Of a stretch of DNA of 18,293 nt, positions 7,538 to 13,919 are shown one piece after another. The stretch comes from an uncultured Chitinophagaceae bacterium (GTDB taxonomy: Bacteria; Bacteroidota; Bacteroidia; Chitinophagales; Chitinophagaceae). Each line of letters opens with the position of its first letter. Position 1 is the first letter of the stretch. Where the stretch lies: NCBI GenBank assembly GCA_903841915.1, contig CAIMKO010000065.1, forward strand, positions 1 through 18,293. The letters run 5' to 3'. The notes under the pieces are model-generated. The model searched no databases. It was not told the DNA's origin and worked only from the letters and a program-made list of their open reading frames with translations. A program made the position numbers and the translations under genes.

Positions 7538-7568
7538 TGAACAATTATCTTGTCATCACTTATTTTTT
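7525..7568. terminator. Bidirectional terminator between hoxW and hoxH
   Basis: A perfect 16-bp inverted repeat (arms 7525-7540 and 7553-7568) has A6 at its left end and T6 at its right end around the core TAAGTGATGA/TCATCACTTA, with a 12-nt loop. The A/T ends supply a U tract in both directions, so it should end both hoxW and the hox operon transcripts. The left arm includes the last codons and TGA stop of hoxW. Confidence 0.88.
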
Positions 7569-7583
7569 ATGATTCAAATTGAT

Positions 7584-9023
7584 TTAATTTCTCTCAATTC
7601 TTTTCACAATATTACCATCAGCGTCTTTTACTTCAACAACCATCGGCATTGCGCCAACTGCATGTGTAGAACAAGAAAGACAAGGATCGTAGCAACGAAT
7701 CGTTGATTCTACTCTGTTCAGCATTCCTTCCTGAATATCATTTCCTTTCACATATTGTTTCGCTACTTCAAGAACTGAACGGTTCATCGAAGGGTTATTT
7801 TGTCCGGTAGCGATCAATAAATTTACATTGATCAATTTGCCGGTGTCGTCTGTTTTATAATGGTGGAATAAAGTACCACGCGGTGCTTCCGTACATCCAA
7901 TGCCTTCTGCATAGTTCCATCTGCCATGTGCCTGGATATTCTCAGATGTAATTTCATGGTCATGCAAAATCCTTTCAGCTTCTTCCACACATCCCAATGC
8001 TTCGATCAATCTGGCATAGTGAAAATAGAATGTACCATGAACCGGTTTTCCGTTACCAATAGCTTTGAAGATCTCAAATTCTTTCTGAGCTTTCGGCGTT
8101 TTCATTTTGCTGGCTATATTTAATCTAGCCAAAGGTCCAACGCGGTAAAAGCCTTTATCAAAACCATAAGGTTTGTAATACGGATACTTTAAATAAGACC
8201 AGCTTACAGAACGTTCAGCAATAAATTCTAAATAACGAGCAGGGTCTAATTGATCTTGTAAAATAGTTCCGTCAACATCAACAAAACGAAGTTTTCCATC
8301 ATATAGTTCCATTTCACCATCAGGACCAACAGTGCCCATATAAAGGGTAGGAGAAGTGGCAAAACTTTTTACCATTGCTTCGTTTTCTTCATGGAATTTT
8401 TTAATAATGCCAATGCCGATCTGCACTGTCTCTGTTGCTTCATGAATCCATGCCAGTAAAGCTTTTCGATTATGTTCGGTTAACGGGAATGCCATACCAC
8501 CTGGCGCAATTCCTGCAATATGTATTTTTTTTCCTGTAACTCTTTCACTTATTTCCTGACCAAATTTCCTTAACCTGATGCCGCGTAAAGCGATGTCAGG
8601 GTATTTATCTGCAAGGCCTAAAATATTTCTTTTTGAAGGGTCACTATCATATCCCAATAAAAAATCCGGAGATGATAAATGAAAAAACGATAAAGCATGG
8701 GATGATAAAGCTTGTCCTAATTGTATCAATCTTCTTAATTGGTTTCCCGTATGGGTTGGTGTAATGCCCTGGATCATTTCACAAGCTTTTACACTGGCAA
8801 TAGAATGGCTGATAGGGCAGATGCCGCAAATTCTCGGCGTTATGATGGGCATTTCAGTATACATTCTTCCTTCGCAGAATTTTTCAAATCCGCGAAACTC
8901 ATTCACATGAAAAAATGCACCATCCACATTCCCGTTCTCATCTAATTGAAGTGTGATCTTTGCATGTCCTTCAATTCTTGTAACAGGTGAGATCAATATC
9001 TGTCTCTTAGTTGAACTATCCAT
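7584..9023 (-). CDS. hoxH: NAD-linked [NiFe] hydrogenase large (catalytic) subunit HoxH
   Basis: 479-residue large subunit carrying the Ni-Fe active site. The N-terminal L1 motif RICGICPISH supplies Cys66 and Cys69; the C-terminal L2 motif DPCLSCSTH supplies Cys448 and Cys451. After His454 a 25-residue tail (AVGAMPMV... to RIERN) remains, the peptide that the maturation protease removes. All four metal-binding Cys are present, so the enzyme should be active in cleaving or forming H2. It is the last gene of the hoxEFUYH operon, and its start overlaps the end of hoxY by 8 bp, which suggests translational coupling of the two core subunits. The HoxEFU partners point to group 3d (bidirectional, NAD-reducing). 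Group 3b is excluded by the absence of HydB/HydG-type diaphorase genes. The operon ends at the shared terminator with hoxW. Confidence 0.95.
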   Translation of the reverse strand: MDSSTKRQILISPVTRIEGHAKITLQLDENGNVDGAFFHVNEFRGFEKFCEGRMYTEMPIITPRICGICPISHSIASVKACEMIQGITPTHTGNQLRRLIQLGQALSSHALSFFHLSSPDFLLGYDSDPSKRNILGLADKYPDIALRGIRLRKFGQEISERVTGKKIHIAGIAPGGMAFPLTEHNRKALLAWIHEATETVQIGIGIIKKFHEENEAMVKSFATSPTLYMGTVGPDGEMELYDGKLRFVDVDGTILQDQLDPARYLEFIAERSVSWSYLKYPYYKPYGFDKGFYRVGPLARLNIASKMKTPKAQKEFEIFKAIGNGKPVHGTFYFHYARLIEALGCVEEAERILHDHEITSENIQAHGRWNYAEGIGCTEAPRGTLFHHYKTDDTGKLINVNLLIATGQNNPSMNRSVLEVAKQYVKGNDIQEGMLNRVESTIRCYDPCLSCSTHAVGAMPMVVEVKDADGNIVKRIERN

Positions 9024-9558
9024 ATCTCAATTTTTTAACTTCACTTAAATTAGGAATGCGGTCATTTAAAAACTCAAATAATACATAAAAAATAGTATCT
9101 GCATCAGGAGGGCAGCCGGGTATTACAAAGTCAACCTTTACCACTTCCTGTAGCGGAACAACTTTATCACGCAGTTTCAATAACTCTGGATGATCAGGTA
9201 CTGATCCTTCCTTATCATTACTCACTGCATTAACATATGCCGTATCAAAAACTTCTTTCAGATCAAAATAATTGCGCATCCCGGTGATATTGCTAGTAAC
9301 CGCGCAATCACCCAATGCTACCAGGGCCTTTGCCTGTTTTCTGATATGTAGAATTTCACGTAAATGTTCATCGCTTGTAACAGAGCCTTCTACCAGCACA
9401 ATGTCTACTTCGGGTAATTCCTTGCCATCAACGATCGGACATTTTACGATGTCAGCAAGTTTCGCCACATCCAATATTCTTTCATCAATATCCAGTAAAC
9501 TCATGTGACAGCCCGAACATCCGCCCAACCAAACTGTTGCTATTTTTTTCTTACTCAT
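9016..9558 (-). CDS. hoxY: NAD-linked [NiFe] hydrogenase small subunit HoxY
   Basis: 180-residue small subunit, short like other HoxY proteins. It holds a single proximal 4Fe-4S cluster that passes electrons from HoxH to HoxU. The likely ligands are Cys14 and Cys17 (WLGGCSGCHMS), Cys85 (GDCAVTSN) and Cys149 (IPGCPPDADT). There is no twin-arginine signal and no medial or distal cluster domain, so the enzyme is cytosolic, unlike membrane-bound uptake hydrogenases. Its end overlaps the hoxH start by 8 bp. The 74-bp gap to hoxU upstream holds AT-rich repeats. No strong Shine-Dalgarno sequence is visible before the ATG. Confidence 0.94.
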   Translation of the reverse strand: MSKKKIATVWLGGCSGCHMSLLDIDERILDVAKLADIVKCPIVDGKELPEVDIVLVEGSVTSDEHLREILHIRKQAKALVALGDCAVTSNITGMRNYFDLKEVFDTAYVNAVSNDKEGSVPDHPELLKLRDKVVPLQEVVKVDFVIPGCPPDADTIFYVLFEFLNDRIPNLSEVKKLRYG

Positions 9559-9571
9559 AAATTAATTTATT

Positions 9572-9624
9572 ATTTGAAATTTGTGATTAAAATAATTTCA
9601 AATCTCAAATCCAAAATCTCAAAT
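9572..9624. repeat. AT-rich inverted and direct repeats in the hoxU-hoxY gap
   Basis: A perfect 10-bp inverted repeat, ATTTGAAATT (9572-9581) and AATTTCAAAT (9594-9603), is followed by a direct repeat AATCTCAAAT at 9601-9610 and 9615-9624 (14-bp period). It fills most of the 74-bp gap between hoxU and hoxY. In the operon mRNA it could form a weak AU hairpin just upstream of the hoxY start. It lacks the GC stem of a terminator. Confidence 0.6.
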
Positions 9625-9632
9625 TATTTCAA

Positions 9633-10340
9633 CTATAAATTCATCTTTCTTTTTTCAACCAATTCGCCAATTATTTCAGGTTTCTTTTCTAATTGTCCCT
9701 GAACAATTGCTTTTGGCCAAATGGCACCTGTTGGACAAGCATGCACACACTTACCACAGGAGGTACAGGTAACAGATTCACCCCATGGTGTATCAAAATC
9801 TGAAATAATACGTACTTGATAACCACGGTTCATCACATTCCAGTTATGAGCACCTTCCACCTCTCCACATGCTCTAACACAACGCGTACACATGATGCAA
9901 CGGTTATGGTCTAACACATACCATGGATGCGATGTATCTACATTACATTCGGGGAATAAATAAGGATAACGGATATGGTTCATTTCAGTTTTGTATCCTA
10001 ATTTTTGCAAGTCACATTTTCCATTGGCAACACAAACGGAACAAACATGATTTCTTTCAGCAAAAAATAATTCACTCGTAATGCGCTGATATCTTTTTAT
10101 TTTTTCTGTCTTGGTGCGAATGATCATGTTTGCTGCTATTTTAGTTGTGCAGGCAGACAATAATTTATTTACACCTTCTATTTCAACCAAACATAAACGG
10201 CATGCACCTACATCAGTCAACCCCTTTAAATGGCACATCGTTAATATCTCAATACCGTTTTCTTTACAAACTTCCAGGATAGTTTTGCCAACATCAACAT
10301 CTAATTTTTTATCGTCGATCGTTACAGATATTTTAGGCAT
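9633..10340 (-). CDS. hoxU: Hydrogenase diaphorase iron-sulfur subunit HoxU
   Basis: 235-residue electron-transfer subunit homologous to the N-terminal part of complex I NuoG. In order it has: a plant-type 2Fe-2S domain (Cys36, Cys47, Cys50, Cys64; CHLKGLTDVGACRLC then SACTTK), the His/Cys-ligated 4Fe-4S segment HVCSVCVANGKC (His98, Cys100, Cys103, Cys109), and two 4Fe-4S motifs CIMCTRCVRAC (148-158) and CTSCGKCVHAC (192-202). It wires HoxY to HoxF. The length stops after the second ferredoxin motif, as in HoxU, and there is no molybdopterin domain, which rules out NuoG. It is separated from hoxF by 113 bp containing a REP-like repeat and from hoxY by 74 bp with AT-rich repeats; these are the only gaps in the operon. 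Confidence 0.95.
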   Translation of the reverse strand: MPKISVTIDDKKLDVDVGKTILEVCKENGIEILTMCHLKGLTDVGACRLCLVEIEGVNKLLSACTTKIAANMIIRTKTEKIKRYQRITSELFFAERNHVCSVCVANGKCDLQKLGYKTEMNHIRYPYLFPECNVDTSHPWYVLDHNRCIMCTRCVRACGEVEGAHNWNVMNRGYQVRIISDFDTPWGESVTCTSCGKCVHACPTGAIWPKAIVQGQLEKKPEIIGELVEKRKMNL

Positions 10341-10367
10341 AGCGCAAATATTATTTCAACAATTCAA

Positions 10368-10440
10368 TGTCATGCTGAGGCTCTCGAAGCATGATGTTAT
10401 AACGAGATTTTGATCACCCTTCGAATGCCTCATGGTGACA
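10368..10440. repeat. REP-like imperfect inverted repeat between hoxF and hoxU
   Basis: Two 27-bp arms (10368-10394, starting TGTCATGCTGAGG, and 10414-10440, ending CCTCATGGTGACA) are inverted copies with about 7 mismatches, around a 19-bp AT-rich spacer. Each arm carries a TGAGGC...TCGAAG core. This matches the widespread extragenic palindrome whose core is TGAG-C-TCGAAG flanked by TGTCA. In the hox mRNA it would fold into a long hairpin between the HoxF and HoxU coding regions. No transposase or RAYT gene is nearby. Confidence 0.8.
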
Positions 10441-10453
10441 AAGACAATTAAAT

Positions 10454-12094
10454 TTATTCTAGAATTCTGTTTTCATATTCATGTCTGAAATGTCGCAGTG
10501 TACTTAATAAAGGATTTGGTGCTGAAGATCCCAATCCGCATAAACTGCATTCCCTAACATAAACTGCTAATTCTTCCAGTCTTTCCAGATCAATCCTTGT
10601 TCCCTTTTCTTCGCATATTTTTTGTAACAGGTCATGCATCATTTTTGTTCCAACTCTGCAAGGCACGCATTTGCCACAACTTTCATCCATACAGAATTCC
10701 ATAAAATATCTGGCAACATCCACCATATCTGAACTTTGATCCATTACGATCAATCCGCCCGAACCCATGATAGAACCTAAACTTGTCAGTGATTCATAAT
10801 CCATTTTTACATCAAGATGCTCTGCAGGAATACATCCGCCCGAAGGGCCACCTGTTTGTGCTGCTTTAAATTCGCCACCTCCCTGAATACCGCCTCCGAT
10901 ATCAAAAACGATCTCTCGTAATGTGGTACCCATGGGTACTTCGATCAATCCTGAATAGTTTATTTTACCTGCTAATGCGAAAACCTTAGTGCCGGCACTT
11001 TTAGGCGTACCTATATCGCTGTACCATTCACCACCATTGTTAATGATCGGCGAAATGCCGGCAAAGGTCTCTACATTGTTTATTAAAGTTGGTTTGCCCC
11101 ATAATCCCGATTCGGCAGGGAATGGAGGTCTGGGTCTTGGTGTACCTCTTTTGCCTTCAATAGAAGCGATCAACGCAGTTTCTTCGCCGCAAACAAATGC
11201 GCCTGCACCAATACGAACTTCTACATCAAAAGAAAATTCAGTTCCTAAAATATTGTTTCCTAATACACCTAATTTCTTCGCTTGTTTAATAGCCAATTCA
11301 AACCGCTTGATGGCCAAAGGATATTCACCTCTGATGTATGCAAATCCTTTCGTTGCTCCAACTGCATAAGCTGCAATGCTCATCCCTTCCAATACTCTGT
11401 GTGGATTTCCTTCCAATACGCTTCTGTCCATGAATGCACCCGGATCACCTTCATCGCCATTACAGATCACATATTTTTGAGGACTCACATATTTATAAAC
11501 GCTTTCCCATTTTAACCCTGTGGGATAACCGGCACCGCCGCGACCACGCATCCTGCTTTGTTTTATTTCTGCGATCACTTCTTCGGGCGACATCTGAAAC
11601 AAAACCTTATCCAATGCTTGATAACCGTCATGCACTAAATAATCCTCTATTCTTTCAGGATTGATATGACCACAGTTCTTTAAAGCGATTTTCATTTGCT
11701 TTTTATAGTACGGATCTTCCTGAGCATCGATAAAGGGTTTTGGACGGGAATCTGCAAAAAGTAAAAGGTCCTCGATCGGTTTCTTTTCTATTAACTGACG
11801 TTGTATGATATCTTTAATATTGCTGCAATCAACTTTTTGATAAATAGTATACTCGGGTAAGAATTTGATCAGTGGGCCCTGGTTGCAGGGTCCCATGCAA
11901 CCGGTGGCGATCACTTCTACTTCACTTTCTAATCCTCTGGTTACAACTTCTTCCTGTAATTTTTTCAATACTTCTTCAGAACCTGATGAGATACATCCTG
12001 CACCGCAGCAAACACATAGTTTATGTTTGTATTTATTGTTCTGCTCTTTTGCTTTTTCAGCATATATGATTGTTTGTAGATCTTGCCTGTTCAT
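10454..12094 (-). CDS. hoxF: Hydrogenase diaphorase NAD/FMN-binding subunit HoxF
   Basis: 546-residue NuoF-like flavoprotein where NAD+ is reduced or NADH oxidised. Residues 20-90 are a thioredoxin-like 2Fe-2S domain (CVCCGAGC at 27-34 and ATGCMGPC at 63-70). The NuoF core follows: RGRGGAGYPTGLKW (183-196) for NADH/FMN, CNGDEGDPGAFMDR (211-224), GAGAFVCGEETAL (296-308), SGLWGKPTLINNVETFAGI (329-347) and TGGPSGGC. The C-terminal 4Fe-4S cluster uses ESCGKCVPCR (Cys473, 476, 479) and CSLCG (Cys519). There is no extra C-terminal ferredoxin domain of the kind found in trimeric [FeFe] hydrogenase HydB, which supports HoxF. It starts in the TAATG overlap with hoxE, so the two are probably translated together. 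The REP-like repeat lies just downstream. Confidence 0.95.
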   Translation of the reverse strand: MNRQDLQTIIYAEKAKEQNNKYKHKLCVCCGAGCISSGSEEVLKKLQEEVVTRGLESEVEVIATGCMGPCNQGPLIKFLPEYTIYQKVDCSNIKDIIQRQLIEKKPIEDLLLFADSRPKPFIDAQEDPYYKKQMKIALKNCGHINPERIEDYLVHDGYQALDKVLFQMSPEEVIAEIKQSRMRGRGGAGYPTGLKWESVYKYVSPQKYVICNGDEGDPGAFMDRSVLEGNPHRVLEGMSIAAYAVGATKGFAYIRGEYPLAIKRFELAIKQAKKLGVLGNNILGTEFSFDVEVRIGAGAFVCGEETALIASIEGKRGTPRPRPPFPAESGLWGKPTLINNVETFAGISPIINNGGEWYSDIGTPKSAGTKVFALAGKINYSGLIEVPMGTTLREIVFDIGGGIQGGGEFKAAQTGGPSGGCIPAEHLDVKMDYESLTSLGSIMGSGGLIVMDQSSDMVDVARYFMEFCMDESCGKCVPCRVGTKMMHDLLQKICEEKGTRIDLERLEELAVYVRECSLCGLGSSAPNPLLSTLRHFRHEYENRILE

Positions 12095-12600
12095 TATACA
12101 GCAATTTTAGCGTTGATCGAATTAACTATTTCTTCTGAACTTACTTTAGCATGTACTTCTTCATCCAGTACAACTGCGGGAGCTAATCCACAAGCGCCAA
12201 TACAACGTGCTACAGAAACACCGAGTTTATTATCTGCACTTACTTGTCCGGGTTTCAATGAAAATTGTTTTTCAATTTCATTCAGGATTAATTGTGCTCC
12301 TTTAACATAACAGGCAGTTCCTGTGCATACCAAACAGGTATGTTCCCCTTTAGATTTCAAAGAAAAGAAATGATAGAAGGTAACAGTTGAATATACTCTT
12401 GATGGCGGAAGATGCAATGCCTTGGTGATGAACTTTAGTACATTCATTGGTAAATAGCCGTAAGCATTTTGTGCCGTGTGCAAAATCTCTATCAGTGCAT
12501 CCGGCTTGTAATTTTCTTTTTTGATTTTTGCTGTGATCAGCTTAATGCGGGGATCTGTTTTGGCAGGTTCAACATCTGTTGGGAGACTGTTGTTTTTCAT
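12094..12600 (-). CDS. hoxE: Hydrogenase diaphorase 2Fe-2S subunit HoxE
   Basis: 168-residue NuoE-like protein: an N-terminal helical bundle (about 15-80, with ILHTAQNAYGYLP and STVTFYHFFS) and a thioredoxin-like 2Fe-2S domain with Cys92, Cys97 (CTGTAC), Cys133 and Cys137 (CIGAC). As first gene of the operon it marks the five-subunit HoxEFUYH form, as in cyanobacteria, rather than the four-subunit HoxFUYH of Ralstonia. In the complex it binds HoxF and may link the diaphorase to other redox carriers. Its TAA stop shares one base with the hoxF ATG. The upstream 283-bp region holds the candidate promoter and regulator site. Alone it could be taken for NuoE, but the neighbours settle it. Confidence 0.94.
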   Translation of the reverse strand: MKNNSLPTDVEPAKTDPRIKLITAKIKKENYKPDALIEILHTAQNAYGYLPMNVLKFITKALHLPPSRVYSTVTFYHFFSLKSKGEHTCLVCTGTACYVKGAQLILNEIEKQFSLKPGQVSADNKLGVSVARCIGACGLAPAVVLDEEVHAKVSSEEIVNSINAKIAV

Positions 12601-12692
12601 ACATCGTTCGGTGTTATGTTCAGTGAAATATGTACCGATGTTTCAATAAAAAAATAAACAAATTGATCCTGTTCTTTTTTTATTTGACAGCA

Positions 12693-12700
12693 CAAAGCTA
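12693..12700 (-). promoter_or_regulatory. Candidate hox operon promoter (-7 box TAGCTTTG)
   Basis: On the minus strand the sequence is TAGCTTTG, an exact match to TAnnTTTG. It predicts a start site near 12689 and a leader of about 90 nt before hoxE. A good -33 TTTG is absent (TATTCC/TTTAC lie there), as expected for a promoter that relies on an activator. Confidence 0.45.
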
Positions 12701-12722
12701 TTCACATGCTGTAAATAGGAAT

Positions 12723-12736
12723 ATGATTTTCATCAT
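12723..12736. promoter_or_regulatory. FNR/CRP-like palindrome upstream of hoxE
   Basis: ATGAT-TTTC-ATCAT is a perfect 5-4-5 palindrome that differs from the FNR consensus TTGAT-N4-ATCAA by one base in each half. Its centre (12729.5) lies about 41 bp upstream of the start site implied by the TAGCTTTG box, the usual place for class II activation by FNR/CRP-family proteins. The regulator is not encoded in the window. Confidence 0.45.
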
Positions 12737-12765
12737 GGAATGAAAGGTGTGATAAATAAAATAAA

Positions 12766-12841
12766 TGTTATAACAAAAATTTTTGAGGAGAATTTTGTGT
12801 TCGGGTGTAAGCCTTTGTACGTCTATGTTTTCGTCGAACAC
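12766..12841. other. Remaining cerR-hoxE intergenic region with two further dyads
   Basis: A perfect 10-bp palindrome, TGTTATAACA (12766-12775), has its centre 41 bp from the centre of the FNR-like site. Further on, GTGTTCG (12797-12803) and CGAACAC (12835-12841) form 7-bp arms with a 31-nt spacer. No clear rho-independent terminator for the upstream SDR gene is visible, so read-through from the ceramide cluster into hox is possible. Confidence 0.35.
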
Positions 12842-12883
12842 TTGTGCTTTGAGAATACAATGTAACCTGTCTTTGGTATGTGA

Positions 12884-13894
12884 TTAGAGCCAATTATTTT
12901 CTTTATACCATTCAATGGTTTCTTTCATGCCATCTTCTAAATAATAATTTGCTGTAGTTGAAAGATCGATCCACAGTTGCGTACTGTTGCAAAGCCAGTT
13001 GGGGCTGCTTATTTCTCTTACTTTATCGATATTTAAAAACGGGAGACTGCCCAAAAATAGTTGCTGCACTTTTTCAATAGCTGTAATTATAATGCGAATA
13101 GGGATAGCCGGTATTTTTATTTTCAATGTTCTCTTATCCAATATCGATTTTACAGCAGTTCCTAATTGTTCTTTAGGATAAGCAAGTCCATCTGAAACAA
13201 TGTATGATCGATCAATGATGGGCGATCCAGTTATGCCGATCACTGTTCTTGCGAGGTCCTTTACATAAATCAGTGACACCATTTGTTTATGAATTCCAAT
13301 ATATGGCTCTATCCCTTTGTTGATCAATTTTACAAATTCCAGGAAGTCTTTATCACGAGGACCGTATACAGCAGTTGGATTAATAACTATGTAAGGGAAA
13401 TGATTGGAAGAACGAACAAATGCTTCCGCACATAATTTGCTTTTACCATAGATCGAAATGGGCTCTTGTTTTTGCTCTAATTCTATGGGTTCAAATGTTT
13501 CTGTATCGCCGGGTCCATAAGCAGCTAAAGAACTGATCAATACAAATTTTTGCAATTCCATACCCGATGCTTGTAATGCAGTAAGCATATTTTTAGTGTA
13601 CCCGCAATTCACAGTAAAAAAATCTTCTTTCTTCTTTGCTTGAGTTAGACCTGCATTGTGAACAACATAATCGAAGTTCCCGTAAAATTGTTTATTTGCA
13701 GCGAGTTGTTGCTCCAATTGAAGCGGCGATGAAAGATTGAGTTCAACAAAATGTATTCTTTTGTCTTGTAGAAATTCTCTATTGCTAGTTCTACGAATTC
13801 CAGCATAAACGTCAAATCCTTGTTTCAATGCTTCTTCCACTAAGTAACTTCCGATAAAGCCACTTGCACCGGTGATGAGAATTTTCTTTTTCAT
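12884..13894 (-). CDS. Extended SDR, NAD-dependent epimerase/dehydratase family; candidate ceramide/ketosphinganine reductase (CerR-like)
   Basis: 336-residue extended short-chain dehydrogenase. The Rossmann motif TGASGFIGS is at residues 8-16, the HNAG-type motif at 79-82, the catalytic Ser at 121/122 (ISSLAAYG) and the Tyr149-xxx-Lys153 pair in SIYGKSK; INPTAVYGPRDKD follows. All catalytic residues are present, so it should be an active NAD(P)-dependent oxidoreductase or epimerase. It is the third gene of a tight minus-strand cluster (25-bp gap) after spt and the acyltransferase gene. In Caulobacter, CerR, an SDR of this epimerase type, reduces the 3-keto group of ceramide precursors, so that is the inferred role. 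A sugar-nucleotide epimerase is the alternative if the neighbourhood is misleading. Its cytosolic face location is inferred from the lack of a signal. Confidence 0.85.
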   Translation of the reverse strand: MKKKILITGASGFIGSYLVEEALKQGFDVYAGIRRTSNREFLQDKRIHFVELNLSSPLQLEQQLAANKQFYGNFDYVVHNAGLTQAKKKEDFFTVNCGYTKNMLTALQASGMELQKFVLISSLAAYGPGDTETFEPIELEQKQEPISIYGKSKLCAEAFVRSSNHFPYIVINPTAVYGPRDKDFLEFVKLINKGIEPYIGIHKQMVSLIYVKDLARTVIGITGSPIIDRSYIVSDGLAYPKEQLGTAVKSILDKRTLKIKIPAIPIRIIITAIEKVQQLFLGSLPFLNIDKVREISSPNWLCNSTQLWIDLSTTANYYLEDGMKETIEWYKENNWL

Positions 13895-13919
13895 GATTCT
13901 TACTGCTCTTGAAAGCTAA

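Noticed and set aside
9633..12600. NuoEFG (complex I) instead of HoxEFU
   Set aside because: HoxU is only 235 aa with no molybdopterin domain, no other nuo genes are present, and hoxY and hoxH follow directly.
10454..12600. Diaphorase of a trimeric electron-bifurcating [FeFe] hydrogenase (HydABC)
   Set aside because: HoxF lacks the extra C-terminal ferredoxin domain, no H-cluster motif is present, and the catalytic subunits are clearly [NiFe] type.
12797..12841. GTGTTCG/CGAACAC dyad as a terminator for the SDR gene
   Set aside because: Arms are only 7 bp with a 31-nt spacer and no T run follows on the minus strand.
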